Below, in pieces: positions 12,321-25,246 of a stretch of 64,000 bases of DNA. Each line of letters starts with the position of its first letter. Position 1 is the stretch's first letter. A model generated the notes under the pieces. The model ran no database searches. It was not told where the DNA came from and saw nothing but the letters and a program-made list of their open reading frames with translations. This DNA is from Chaetorhynchus papuensis (Eukaryota; Chordata; Aves; Passeriformes; Rhipiduridae). The DNA lies in assembly GCA_013396525.1 (NCBI GenBank), contig VWYX01000707.1, positions 40,001 to 104,000 on the forward strand, in the 5' to 3' direction. The position numbers were made by a program, and so were the translations under genes.

Positions 12321-13419
12321 CCTATAGAGAGAAAGAGAGAGTAAATGCCTTAGCACGAAACACCACCTATATATGAAGTAACCATTTTCGGCTTTGAACG
12401 ATTCAAAATCTTCCTACGGACAGCAAAGGGGGGATTCTTGCTTTAGCCCATATAAAGCTCTGCCTTCTGGATTCTTTATTGCTGGCCTCTGTTTACACAA
12501 ACTTCATATGTATGTGGTGAAAGAGAGAGCCCTGGTCTGTGTGTGCTGACACACTCTGTGGATGTTAGAGAAGTCAAAGCAGCAGCTTGCAACCTTGTCA
12601 TTGTTACATTTTTGTGAGGAAAAAAAGAAGGCTTACAGATTCCCTAATTTTTCAGCTGTGTAACAGAGAGAATAAGCACCTTTTTTGCTTCTCTTCAAGT
12701 CCATTAATGTTACAACTCAGCCATATTCACATTTGGGGGGGAGAGAGATTAAATATCTGAAATAGTAGTGCTTTCCTTGGGCTTTTATTTGTCTGCTTGC
12801 TATTGGTTTTATGTGTTGGTGTTCTGTTGACTATTATAGCTTCACTTAGGCATCAAAAGATAGTTCCACAGAAAACCTAGTAAACCTAGTTTACTTCATG
12901 TGGGAAATGATGGAAACTGGTAAAATTATCAAGTGATTTTCTTCTTTCTCTCACTTTGAAATTGTTTCTCGCTTGATAAGGCTTAAAATGCTAACCGTTA
13001 TTAACTACATCTTCTTCTACCAAAGTTTTATACATTTCCATGGTTTTATAAATTTCCTGCTGTTGGTTACAGTGTAATGATTCCAGGACCCGATTTATTT
13101 ATGATAGAGACTATCGAACTGCTCTGCCAGCAGCACAGCTAAAGGGGGGAGCAATAGATTCACATTTCTAAACCATCATTTTGATGTAAGGACATTAGTA
13201 GCAAACTAAGGTGCATTGATCTGGCCTGTGGGGTCAGGATTAGCTGGAATAGCCAGTGTCTCTGCTGGAGTAGTGGTTATTCCTGCCTCTCAGCTATGGC
13301 CATTTCAAAGGTCAGGTGCCCTGTACCCACTTGGCTCAGAGGAATTAGACAGAACATGAGTCTCTGGGCTGATTACTTAACCAAAGACAAAATAATGAGT
13401 CCTAAGCAAATACTGACTA

Positions 13420-13700
13420 ATTGAAAGGGCTGTAAATCCATTACATATTGGTCAGGGATAATCAGGAGTATTTAATCACTTTTATCTATTCAGGAGCACT
13501 GAAGCTGCAACAGCAAAGCCCTGAACCTTGCCATGTGCTTATTATTCTCATCATTATCAAAATTACTTCACAGCTGTTCTTTGCTACATCACCTCAGCTG
13601 GAGATTTACTAACCTGTAAAATGTTTTTAATTTGGAAGTCGAGTGAGTGCGAGTGGAGGGTTTTTCATTTAGCTGTAGGGTATCTTTAGACGAGTAGTAC
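13420..13700. promoter_or_regulatory. Weak candidate regulatory block
   Basis: ATTA/TAAT-type homeodomain cores and GATAATC-like sites cluster at 13455-13570, and three or more CpG are retained near 13640-13695 in an otherwise CpG-poor stretch. No simple repeats interrupt it. Call based on composition only. Confidence 0.2.
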
Positions 13701-14479
13701 AGGCAGGCAGCAAAAAGCAGGGCCACAAAGAAGCAAGTTTGGTTTGTAGACATCTCCCTGTTAACTCCATTTCCTCTTATGAAATTTGTGACATCTAGTT
13801 TTTTTCCTTCCTGCCTTTCATACTTGTGTGCTCCTTGAAAGCATTTGACACTTGCTTTTTAAACAGTCAAATGCCTCTTGCTTCTCTTGAGGAAAGTCCT
13901 TCTGGCTTTTTGAAATCCCTTTTCCTTGTTTCTATACTCTCTCTCCTGACCCTCTCCATTCTGCATGAATTAAGGAAATTTGCCATCACTGGTGAGGATG
14001 GCCTCACAAAAATCAGATTAAATGAACACAAAAAAGCCCCAAACCTTTAACCGTCCAGGCTTTAATGAGTTTGCAGGTGTTGAAAGATTTACTGCGCTGT
14101 AATTCTCAGACCTGCAAACTGATAATGGAGACCCCTGACCAGTGCAATGTAAATTCAGAAAGATTCTTGCCATAAACACATGCAGGGAAGGAAGAGAACT
14201 CCTTTCTTTTAAAGATCTCACACTTTTTCTCAAATTAGCTTGTCCATTCAAAATGTAACGCTGGCTGAGCCAGAACGGGGGAATCTGTGATGTACAATTT
14301 TATTGTTTCAAGTAAATATCTTTACAATGGCAGTCCATGATTCAATGTACATTCCTTCATTACTACTCTAACCTTATTTCAAGTTGGTTTGTTCCTCCTT
14401 TGTGCTGTATGACCTGTTCATGTATTACAATAATCCCCTGATGTACCCTTTTTCCTTTCTCTCTCTCTCTCTTTTTTTT

Positions 14480-14880
14480 TTTTTAAAGAAACTAATTGAA
14501 TTATCTCATTATTTTAATTTGTTAAGCAAATGTATTTTACGTCTCAGGATGTGTTCTTAAAGAAGGAGCTGCTTAGGCTTTGCCCCCTGAATGGGCCATT
14601 GGTACATTTTGACATTCATGCATTCATTAAGGAGAGGAACATAAAAGAGCTCTGGTTGTATTTTTTTTTTCAAACACCCAACCAGCATGGAGCAACTTTT
14701 CCATAAGCCACAGGGGTCTCTCTACATATGTTCTCAACTGCAAGCCATTGTCACCTATTCTGAATACCTCAAAAGGACAAATAAAATACTAAAGGCCAAC
14801 TGTAGCAATTGTTAGCTCTTAGTCTCAATATGACAAAAATCATTAACCTCTGATTTCCCTGGAAGGAGAGGCAGAGGCAG
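14480..14880. promoter_or_regulatory. Weak candidate regulatory block
   Basis: The block follows a CT-rich/poly-T stretch. It contains AATTGAATTATC and ATTAAGG homeodomain-like cores, an ATTCATGCATTCATTAA stretch near 14615-14632 that resembles overlapping POU half-sites, and CACAGGGG-type sequence near 14710. It looks complex and non-repetitive, but conservation cannot be judged here. Confidence 0.2.
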
Positions 14881-17800
14881 TCCATCTCTTATGGCATGGA
14901 TTAAATCTAAAAGTCCTTTAGGCTGTCAAATTCCGAGAGAGTAACTTTACCTGACTAATTGTATTTACTTATGATTTTAAATAAAATGCTATTTTTTTTC
15001 CTTTACTCAACCAGTTTGCAAACTCCTAAGGCAGCCAATTTTAAAAACTGAATGGCCTAAGTGGCTTTTTTGAAGAGACAGGCACTTGAACTCTGATGTA
15101 GAATGAATGTGTCTGACAGGCTGTGTCTTTCAAAAAAATTTCTAACCCCTATCACGGCTTCCATTTTGTAGTATCTTTAATTATATTTGAAATAGGATAC
15201 ACATGCATGTTTTTATTGTTGGAAATCAAATGCAAGGAGTAGGAGCTTCTGTCATGTTCTTGTTCACTTACTGAGCTCTGTCTTACATTTGGAATTACAA
15301 GAGTACCGGAAGATAAAAGATCTGAGGATGAATTGGTTGGAAATGCGTATGCTTTTTCTGGATAATATCCAGTGTTTAAGAAAGTAGAGGAAATCCTAGT
15401 CTGGTAGTATAATCTTTTCAATAGTACATAAAGATTACGACATCAGAAAGGTAAACCTGACATTAAGACTGTTTTTAGTTGAGTTCAAAGGTGGTTAAAG
15501 AAAAGAAACAGCAAGAAATCTGACCCAAGCCAAGAGTTTATTCATAGCTTTGGAAGACTTCTTTTCCTCTATGCTAAGGAGTTCTTAGTACACTCAATTA
15601 GCCTCTCAGACATCTCTGCTTTCCTCCCTCAAGTGCTCCCCTATTTGCCCTGCAAAGAACATATTTGATCACGAAGTGAAAACAGGAAGTGCTCAAATGT
15701 ATAGACACCTCCAGCTTACACCAATGTTGAGATTAGGATTTCTTACCAGCAGCCAAAGAGCCCGTCCCCCTCCTCCCATGCCCTTTTGAAGGATGGAGGA
15801 CCTTTAAAATATACACACATAATCACAGGAGAGGAAAGTTATAAAGGAAGTAATTATACCATTCTATGGACTTGTACCTCTGGTAGTTCATCCATTTCTG
15901 CAGCACTGTGCCGAAGACTACATTTTTGCTACATTCAACATTTTTTCACCTTTTTTCACAGAGCTGGTAGAACAGAGTCTCATTTATGCTTTGACACTTA
16001 CCTGGAGTGATGCCCTTTGTTAAAATTCTATTTTGGTTGTTTCTTTTGTTATAGTCTTTAAGAAGATGTGTGTCTTAACTAATAGTACCAGATTTAGCAA
16101 TGGTAGTCTGCAAACTAAAGCTTTTTTTATGAAAATGCCCGATTCCCATCTGATAGTATTTGGGATGTCTCCCCTGAAGTCAGAGGAGTTGAGCTGGTTT
16201 TTCTGCTTTTTTTTTTGCTGGCTGAAGTTCTGTCCTCTAACGTTGAACAATGTAATGTTAGCCTGATTTCCACAGTCCTCTGGATGAAAATCTTGCTCTT
16301 TACACAGTCTGTTGTAGAATATATTTTGGTTTTATCTGTTTCATTGTCAGGCTAGAGTAAGTTCTCCTGGAAGATGATAAAATGAACCAGCCACAGCTTT
16401 TGTACTTACCTGAATTAATTGTCTTAACTTGTCATATTCAAGTGTCCAAATTGGATAATATGAATAGTCTTACTGAAACAGATTTTTTTTTCCTGTATTT
16501 ATGTGGGTGTATCTGAGAATAAAATGTGTATCTACCATATTTTGATGAATGGCTTATCAAGCCTTTTATATACGGCAGTTATTTTATTTATTCATTGGAT
16601 TTGATACTGGAGATGAATGTCATCAACCAAAGCCAATCTGGGAGCAAGTGTTCAAAGAAGTTGAATCCAACACACCTTCATGAATATCTCCTTCCATATT
16701 GTAATTTTGGGAATAATACCTTAAAGAAAGGTTACAAACATAGCTGGCTATTGCACTCCACACTGAACAGCTTACTTTCATATCAAAGGGTAGAAGAACA
16801 GCTTTTTTCAGAGATGTGATCTGGGAGAAGCATTCTTCCCATTGTTGTTTTTGCTCTACTTTAAAAAAACAAAACCAAACCCAAAAATACGACAGACCTC
16901 TGTCCAGTTAAAATGGTGAGAAGAAGGCTGGGAGACTCCAGGTAATACAGGAATGTGCAGTCATTCTAGTGAATTTCACACATTTGTTGGCGTACATTGT
17001 AACATGCTATACCCTCCAAGGGTGCACAGAGGAGATGGACAGTGTCCCCTGGTTCTCCTGTAAAACTACCTGAACATGTGGTCATGCGGCTGCCATTTCC
17101 ACCTCACTGCACCACAGAGTCAGAGAGCTGGAGGAGCCTAAGCTACAGTTCTATTCCATGTCTGCTTTTAGGCAGGGCTGGCTCTGTGCTGTTTTCAGCA
17201 AGGTAGTAAGTTGCCTGCTGGTGTAGAACAGACCTCTTTGCACAAACACCACCCGGCTGGAAGCACATCCTACAAAATCGTATTGGGCTCATTTTTCAGC
17301 TGGATAAACTTTTGTGAGGAGAGGTTAAATGACTTCACCCCCCAGTGCTAAAGAAAAGTCTGTACCTGAATGCTGAATTCCCATGACCTGTGGTCTTGCG
17401 GTCCCCAGGATGACGGAGTTGTGCCTCTTTGTACCTCAGAGTTGCTGTGGTGTCTCACCAGAAGGGCTGGTGGTGGCCATTAACATTTGTAGTTATTGCT
17501 GCTGGTAGCACAGCCCTGCCTAATGTCAGCAGCATTCCCCTCCTGTCCTGCCTGCCTGCACTACCGTGTCACCAGCCTGGGCAGAATAAACCTGGAAATC
17601 TTTCTTGAAATGACACTTCTGATCCCAGGCTGAAAGGTTTCATCCTCCGAGTGCTCCTAGTCCTCGGCCATGAAATCCATCCTGAAGGTTTAGTAAGAGA
17701 CCAAACATTCACATACCTTTTAAATGCCACAATCTTGAAAGAAAAGAGCTGAAATGGGATGGGGGTGGGGCTTTGTTTGTTTTAAAAATGGAATCTGAGA

Positions 17801-18179
17801 TTAGATCTGACATTTCTACATCCACCCCCTACAGAAGAGGGAACCCAGGGTCATGGGGTGTGTGGGCCTCAAAAGCTAGCTTTGTCTGGGAGTGGTTAAT
17901 CTAATCATTGTTACATAGACATCTGTTATTTCTTCTGAAAAATTGATGCTTTTGTGACACAATGATCCATCTATTTAGTACAACAGCCTAAGTAATTAAA
18001 TTAAAAAAAGAATATTTTTGCGGGAGCATGTATTATAAAACTGCCATACCTCCTTGTACCAGTGAAAAGGCTGAGGAGAGGGAGTGGAAGATGTAGAGGG
18101 GCAGAGGGAGAGGAGTGCTTTAAGTCTTGCATTGTTTTCTGCTGGCTGGAGGAAAACATCTGTGAATTGTTTGAACTGA

Positions 18180-18345
18180 ACCTTAGCAGGGACTGTCTGA
18201 ATCTGTGTCATCTCTGTTTAATTTCAGGAAATGATGTCACAGCGCATTAAATAACAATGCTGCATGATTTATTTTTACTTGTACATGCTGTCCTAAGCAT
18301 TTCGGTTACACGGCAGTGTTTCCAATTAAGTGCAAGCTTTCGGTT
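18180..18345. promoter_or_regulatory. Candidate conserved regulatory block, left part
   Basis: A compact group of sites: a CRE/AP-1-like TGATGTCA at 18232-18239, an ACAATG SOX core near 18254, a TTTATTTTTAC HOX/CDX-like stretch near 18269, and a CAATTAAG NK-class core near 18323. CpG is retained at 18242, 18303, 18310 and 18341. It is separated from a second block by the G-rich stretch at 18375-18415. Function is inferred. Confidence 0.33.
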
Positions 18346-18374
18346 TTAAAAAATATACTCAGTAATGCTTTTTT

Positions 18375-18415
18375 GGGGGGGCATGGGGCATGGGGAGGCT
18401 GGGTTTTTTAGGGGG
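18375..18415 (+). other. G-quadruplex candidate between two regulatory candidates
   Basis: G-runs of 7, 4, 4, 3 and 5 bases at 18375-18381, 18385-18388, 18392-18395, 18401-18403 and 18411-18415 are spaced by loops of 3, 3, 5 and 7. Two CATGGGG units repeat within it. It is on the MEIS2 sense strand and sits between two blocks with retained CpG. Confidence 0.65.
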
Positions 18416-18469
18416 TCACCAAGGTTCAGGGCTGTCGGAGGGCTCTGGGCCCATTTGTCATGTGCTTAT

Positions 18470-18815
18470 TTGTAGTTGGGACTGGATGTCAGCTCTCTCG
18501 TCACCCATGGCAACCTCCAGGACTGTGGGTTTGTTACAAAGCCTGTCTGGGGGAGAAAAAAACCTAAATATTCCGAACCGATCCGTCAAAAGACCTATTA
18601 GATAGTTATAGCCAGGCCTATGTACTGTAGCTTTTGCCTCGATCAAACTTTCTGCACTCCCCCTTCTTCTGTAGAAGAATAGAGGACATAAGTCAATTCT
18701 GTCTGCCATCTGTCGCCTCTCTCCCCGCTCCTCAAATTAAAGAGACAGTCCAAAATTTAAATAATCGGATACAATCACAGGAAGCCGGCCTGGAAATTAT
18801 TACATGTGCAATTGG
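18470..18815. promoter_or_regulatory. Candidate conserved regulatory block, right part
   Basis: About nine CpG occur in this stretch, including three close together near 18573-18585, which is unusual for an AT-rich intron. Sites seen: an RFX-like half-site CCATGGCAAC at 18505-18514, an E-box CATCTG at 18707-18712, a TCAAATTAAAG stretch near 18734, and ATTATTAC near 18797. Together with 18180-18345 this is one of the strongest enhancer-like regions in the window. No coding potential is visible. Function is inferred. Confidence 0.37.
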
Positions 18816-19239
18816 TTGAGGGTTTTTTTTTTTTACTTCTCATTTTATTTTGAAGAGGGGATCTTTATTGTACTTCTTTGGAGATCAAAATATGTTGTGT
18901 GTTTCAGCTTCAAAAATAGCATGCTGAGAAATACTGGATTTGCAGTGTCACTGGGTTGTTTTCTAATAGGATTCCAAGTTATATATAGGGTGAAATTCAC
19001 ACACATACACACCCTCCCCACCCCCCCAAAGAATCCCCAAATTGCGAATCCTGCAAGGGACAAGTAAATGAATCTCACCACACTTCGCCTCCTGCTCTCC
19101 CATCCCTTTCTTCCCCTTTCTGTCCTCAAATCTGTGGCAGGCTGAGGGGCTGCAGCAAAAGCTTTTTTGGTGCTACTAGGACAATTTAAGCTATTGAGTC
19201 TACCTAATGGTCCTCTCCTAGGCCCGCTATTAGAGTTTT

Positions 19240-19480
19240 TCACAGTACCCTATCTGATATGAGCTAGTTATGCTTTACCTTTGTTTTTTCTTTATACCAC
19301 CCTGCCTGTTTTTGCCTCCTCCTCATCAACAGGCAGCACAATGTGTCAGGACTGCAGCAAGGTGAATTTCATTCATGTGACATATGAGGTCAGCCGATGT
19401 CAAACCATCAGATAACGTGGCTAGATGTTACTTTCCAATTTAATATTTTACCTGCCATTTTCAAACAAGGGATTCCTGAG
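19240..19480. promoter_or_regulatory. Weak candidate regulatory block
   Basis: Contains CTTTGTTTTTT (SOX/FOX-like) near 19278, a TCATTCATGTGACATATGA stretch near 19369-19387 and retained CpG at about 19395 and 19416. It follows a GC-richer stretch at 19080-19240. Evidence is composition and motif content only. Confidence 0.22.
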
Positions 19481-19641
19481 AACAACAAAAAACATGTGCA
19501 TGGTTTTAGCTGAGGCTTGATTAAAAAGCCTTGACTGAGCAAGCTGAATGTGGCCTAGCAAAAGATAGGATCAGCCACTGTTCTTCTCTGGTTGTTATTG
19601 TCAGATTACAAAGCTTTACAGAGTCAGTATAGGAAGTAAGT

Positions 19642-19676
19642 GAAAGGAAAAGAAAAGAAAAGAAAAGAAGAGGGAA
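19642..19676 (+). repeat. Homopurine (AAAAG)n tract
   Basis: Thirty-five uninterrupted purines, including four to five tandem AAAAG units with mirror symmetry. Such tracts can form triplex (H-DNA) and are typical simple-sequence expansions. Confidence 0.85.
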
Positions 19677-22600
19677 CACCAAAGTCCAATTAATGAATTC
19701 CTTAAAGAAATTGAAACAAGGAAGTGGTAGTGACAAGAATTTGTTTATATAAAGTTGTGGCTTCGAGGCTTGCAAGGCAAAAGGTGGTTTAACCAAAGCA
19801 TATGCAAATATGAGATGTTTAAACACTTTTTAAACTCCAAAAACATTGCACTAATAAATGTTGTGAACTGCAGCTTTTGAAGATCAAGATCACAGTCAGT
19901 TAGAGGAGATAATTCCTTGGAGTCTGTTCAGGTTCCACCACCTAAAGCTGTTGTCATCAGAAAAGTCATAGTTCCTCCCTTTCTCTGTAGTGTGGGCACA
20001 TGATTATGTGCAGACATAAAATGTATTTTTAGGGAAAATACAATTGCTGTTGTTTGTGCAGTGGTACTACCTCTCAGTTTTGCCACAGAATAAGTTTAAA
20101 ACTTTCTTTTCAAGATCCATGAGCGGGACAATTGGTTTCAAGGAAGTTTTTGGTAAAATTAGAGTTACGCGGAAAAAAAAATCCCATGTTTCTGCCAACA
20201 GTTCCACAACTGCAAAGAAATGGATATGAGAATTCTTATTGCTGCCTAATGAAGAGAGTAGTTTGTGGCAGACAATATTACTCCTGCTGTTGTGGAGTTT
20301 GCCTTGAGTTATACCTAGAATACCATGCATTACATATTTTAGAGTTGATTGGCAGCAGTCGTTTGTAATATCTAAAGTAATCCTTGGCATCTCTAAAGAT
20401 TTATGATTATCTTTAAGTATAAAGGTAATACGGTTTTCATGCTTTTACATTTGTTATTTTTTATTTTTAACTGCTAGCCCCAAATCTGCCAAAACTAATT
20501 TCAGTTGTTTTGTCTAATACTGGGTGATAGGCCATAAAGATTTTTTTTAAATCTTGGCTTTACCTTTTTATGATGACATTTCAAAACATGTGTTTTATTT
20601 GTAGCAGTTGACTACTTATGTCCATAAAATGTTTAACATTTCATGACATACTCTTACTATCTCAGGACAATAAATCTGAGTAGCTCAGTAAACCACAGCA
20701 AATACTTTGTTTAGTGTTTTAAAAAAATCTGCATATATCATTTTGTTTAATGCTGTAGAAATTTGACTGTCATCAGGATCAAGCTCTTATTTGGTCATTT
20801 AAAAGTGGGAGCTTGATATTCTGAAGTGGATATACTGTGGAAATACTATTTGACTAAATCAGATAGCAATGGGAAAGCTCCTGTTTCTTAACATAAATAT
20901 GTGAAAGGAGTAGATTCTCATAAGATCATGGCCTATTCTAGATTACTTTAAGCTTGTTATGTCAATTAAACTCCAAAAACGAAGTAAGCTACATTGTTAG
21001 TTGATATGCTGTATACATACGTGGATCTTTATAAAAGTAGTTATTTTTCCTCCCAGATAAGTTAAAAAATTAAGCTTTGATTCTTTGTGTTCAAATATTT
21101 GCAGATAATTCACAGATTAGTGCCTAACGGTGTGTATCTCTCAGCCCTCCTTCCACTAATTCCTGTGGAATTCTGATCCCTTTGAAAAAGCCAGAGAAGA
21201 TGTAGTGAAATCATAATGGGAGACAGGCAGAAAAACACTCAGTAAGTGTTAAATGCTCTAGCCACTTTATCCACGAATTACACTTAACAACTCTTTCAAC
21301 GATTCCCTATTTTATGATAGAAAGACAAATGTCTTGAGTACTCAACTGTTTGTCACATTCTCTTGTGACCCAGCTTTTGCTGCTGTCCCCAGGAGGCTTT
21401 AGCACTAGGGAGCTCTGGTAGGCGTGTGGAGTTTCCATTTCTCTTTCTAGCTGTGACCATGACAAGACACTGTGCCTTAGCTGCCCTGTTTAAACAGTAT
21501 GGCATAATGATTGTGGCTGCTTTTTGAAGTGCTTTTCATATTTACAGATGAAAAACACTGTGTTAAGCCTGCATCTTATACTTTGCAACAGCTGAATTAC
21601 AGAGAATTGCGCTTCTGTTGTGGTTTTACCCTGCTGCTGAAAGAGCATGACAGTCATGCAATGCCTGTACAAATACCTGAACTTCTGCAGACTTTGAAAG
21701 TTCAGGACAACTTTCTCTTTTTGAAGGACCATTTAATATAAAATTAAAAGTGTTATGTTCTTGTTGGTCTGCACTGAAGATGACAGCATATGATTTCTGC
21801 AAGCTACTTTAGTGCAAGTGTCTTGGGCTTCTGTTAATTTTGTCAGGTCTATTCCTTGCTGGGGACCTGATGTGGTGATTGCTGCATGTAAATGGTATCA
21901 AATATCTTTCCCAGAAAGCATCATGAGAAAGAACATTGGGCATCAACTGCTGGCTGAGAGGCAATAGTGAGAAGAAAGGGAGTGCGACAGTACTAACAAA
22001 TGCATCTTTGTACTTCATGACAGTGCTAGTGGATATTCCCCTCCTCAACAGTCCGGGAGTCTCCTGATGTGAAATTGGACTTTGGCAGCTTTCCAGCCAG
22101 TCCTGATCCTTTCTGCTGCCTCTTTTGACTCAGCCAGGTGCTTCCCACTTGTGCATCCCACTTGTGCTTGAATGAAGAAACAGGAAACAGGAGGGTGACA
22201 GAGTGAAGACTAAGGGACTGAAGGGACATTGCGAAGTCCCCGTTTCATATTGGAAAGGTCCCTGCTTACTGAGGACTATATGCAGATAGCTGACAGCTGT
22301 TTGGATAGTCCACAAATGGGTTATTCAGATATATGGAGTGTGAAAAGTGAGAAAGATCATGATATGTGTGATAACAACAGGAATAAGGAATGTAATGTGG
22401 TCAGAAAAGTGATGTGTGTATTCCAGGGAGTCAGCAGAAAGGAGTATTGCATAGGAATGGTGGCACATGTAAATTGCAAAGAAAGCTGGTTAATTTGAGG
22501 GATCAGTTCAAAATCTAAATGTTTAAAGAGTGCTTTAGTTTCAACTATGAAGGGATATTCTGATTACCTCTTTCAGATGTAAAGTAGGAAATTAAACAGA

Positions 22601-23971
22601 AACGTGTTAATTATTGTGAACAAAAAAAAGGGGGAAAATAATTTGATTCACTTCTCCCTTCCATCTTCTTTATTCTTTTGATGGACTGCTTCAAGAGTTG
22701 TGTTACTTGGTCTTGTCTGTTTTCAATTCGATTTCTTCCAGTTACACAGGGACACTTTACTTCATGATCTAACATCTCTTAGGAAAGAGAGGTGCTTCCC
22801 GAGTTGGCATGAACTTCTCTGTGGATGCTGGGATGAACTGCAGAGTTTTAGGGCAATCCTAAGAATTCCATGTTGTTTCACATATTATGCCCGCTTACAC
22901 CTCAAGTTTAAACAGCCTAAAACCTATGTGTGTGTTGTATGGTGGCCATGAACTGCCAAGCAAACACTTCTCAGACTGAAAAATCCCCACTACTTTGTAC
23001 ATATCTAACCAAAGCATTTGTAGAAAATTTAATGCTATAATTAATCTTAGCTGTCCTAGCTCTTATAAACTTATATCCGACAATGCTCTTGGATGCAACC
23101 AACCTTCTGAAAATAGAGGCTCTTGCCACTTTCTCTCCCTTTTCTCCCCAAAAATTGTCCATTTAGAAGGCAATAATGCTTTCAAAGGAGATTAAATCCC
23201 ACTGTGAACCAGTGCAAAACTATATGTGCAGCAGGAGAATAAAATGTCTACGAATGAACAAGAATATGGTGTTTTTCTAGAATGGGTAAAAATAAACATA
23301 ACCATAGAGCTGTGAAACTATCATGAATTTGGCTCCTAGGGTCTGAACCCTGTTCAAAGCCCCAGCTGAAAAGATACAATACTACACTCTCCAATTCAGC
23401 AGTGCTCTAATGTGCTCATCTGCCTCCTGAGCGAGCTCTGCAGCAAACTTCTTGCTGAGACTGAAAACTCTTTCAAACAAGGCCTGGGGACTCATGAGCT
23501 TTCTACTCAGTAGTAGGCTCACTCTATGAAAAAGTATCTTGCCTAAAAGAGGCCAAATATCACACAACAGAGCTGGTGGGAAATTCAAACTGTTCTAAGC
23601 AAAGAAGTCAATAGAGCTGCTGTAGTGAAAGGTAATGTTCAGAGTGAGATCACCGTGTTATGATCTCATGCTGAACATCAGGACTGGGTTTTTTTTCTTG
23701 AGGATTATGAAACTAGCCTGAGGCCAGTCTGGTGAGAGTCTGAGAAAGATACAGAAGAATGTTGGAGAGCCTAGACTATCAGGGCCCTTATTCCCCAAAA
23801 AGGGTAACAGAGGCTAAAAAAAGATGAGAGAAATGAGAGCTGTATTGTTATTTCCAGCGCTCTTTCCATCCATCCCAAAAATACAAGATGTAGCCCTAGA
23901 CAGAGAATGTGTACACTGAAGCAGTGAATAAGCACCAGCTGCAAAGAGATAAGAGGAGAAATTACTGAAGA

Positions 23972-24027
23972 GGAACGAAACACCTTGCAGGAATAATGGA
24001 ACGAAACACCTTGCAGGAATAATGGAA
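23972..24027 (+). repeat. 26-bp tandem duplication
   Basis: Bases 23972-23997 are repeated exactly at 23998-24023, and the first four bases of a third copy follow. The unit begins GGAACGAAACACC. Perfect identity means either a recent duplication in this lineage or an assembly artefact. The unit is not a known repeat that I recognise. Confidence 0.95.
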
Positions 24028-24846
24028 TTCAGCAGCCAAACCCCAGTCGTTTAGACTGTAGAACAATCTGTGGAAGGGCCTTTGCTTAGCACTTTTAAAA
24101 CTAGACTCCAAAAAAATATTTGAAGGTGTACTGCTGAGAAACATCTTGCATTCCTGGGCTTACACTAAAGTAGTGTTGCCTGAAACTTTTCTCATATTTT
24201 CATGTTTTCTTATTAATGATTAAAAACTGAAAAGTGTCTTGAAATTAGAGCTGTTTTTAGAAGGAAAACTTCCCAAATTTGGCTTTCTTCAGGTTTAAAT
24301 TTTTGTTATATTTGTTTTAACCTTCGTAATGACATTTCATTTATCTATCAGTGGAAAAATTATTGCAAAATTAACTTACAAAGTCAAACTAGAAATGGTC
24401 TTGAGACACAAATTGAAGAATTAAGCTTAAGAGATATTTAATTACTGTTCCTTCAGGCATTGGGAGTGGATGCTGAAGGTCAGCCAGGCTTGGGCTCTGT
24501 CAAAGTGACAAAGAAAGCAACTTTGTACTGAGGTGTAAAAACACCTCCCTTTCAGATATTCAGAGGCAGAGACTGTCACAACACATATCCTGCTCTCCAT
24601 TCACAACATGTGAGGCTTCAGCAATATCCGGGTCAGGTACAGGTCTGAAATCAACCCCTACCCTGCTTAGTGTTCCCCAATATATCTGACATCTGCTCCA
24701 ACATTTGCTCTACGAAACATCAATCCAAAACACCAAAAGTTGTTTGAGCATTCAAAATACAAGTGTTGATTTTTAAGGTCATGGATCCAATGCAAAATTT
24801 AATGTAGAATGGGATTAATTTACACAGAAGTTTGAATACCAAAATG

Positions 24847-24870
24847 GGTGAAAAACATAGCTTTTTCACC
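24847..24870. repeat. Perfect 9-bp inverted repeat
   Basis: GGTGAAAAA at 24847-24855 and TTTTTCACC at 24862-24870 flank the loop CATAGC. A further TTTTTCAC follows at 24873-24880. A similar motif, TTTTTTCAC / GTGAAAAAA, forms the inverted repeat at 5733-5755. Confidence 0.85.
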
Positions 24871-25227
24871 TGTTTTTCACTTACAGACATTTATGGCAAT
24901 TTGACGCCATGATTCAAAAACAAAGCTTGTGCCCTCAGAGAGGCAGAATGACCGCAAGAAAATATTGACTGAGTGCCTGCTGACTTCAACTGCTGAATTT
25001 CACACACAGCTTTCCTCAAAAGTATCAAGAAGAAAGAGATTGTATTTTGAATTTAAAATGAAATTTTACTCTTGAACATTACTTTATAATAATGTAACTG
25101 TGGGGTTCCACGTTCATCTCAATGCCTTCCAGATCAAATGAACTCTGTTTTCATGGCAGAAAAATGCTTTATTTTTTTTCTTCTTTTTTATTTTTTCCTC
25201 CCCCATTGCCAGAATTAGAAATTTAGC

Positions 25228-25246
25228 CTTGGATCTTAGATCCAAG
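25228..25246. repeat. 9-bp perfect palindrome with one-base centre
   Basis: CTTGGATCT, a single T, then AGATCCAAG. It is followed within a few bases by another TTGGAT. No transposon termini or target duplications are visible around it. Confidence 0.9.

Larger units (their letters stand above)
12117..18179. other. Intronic stretch, mostly without recognised elements
   Basis: Seen here: a 17-base T run at 12213-12229, a TA/TG/AC-rich microsatellite at 12291-12320 and a CT-rich/poly-T stretch around 14457-14485. The interval 17050-17700 is richer in GC than its surroundings, but no gene or repeat family is recognised in it. Two weak regulatory candidates within the stretch (13420-13700 and 14480-14880) are given separately. 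Confidence 0.5.

Noticed and set aside
17759..17769. G-rich run as a quadruplex
   Set aside because: Only three separate G-runs of three or more are present, so it fails the four-run rule.
24820..24880. TTTTTCACC hairpin as a transcription terminator
   Set aside because: Terminator hairpins of this kind are bacterial; the window is vertebrate intron, so it is only an inverted repeat.
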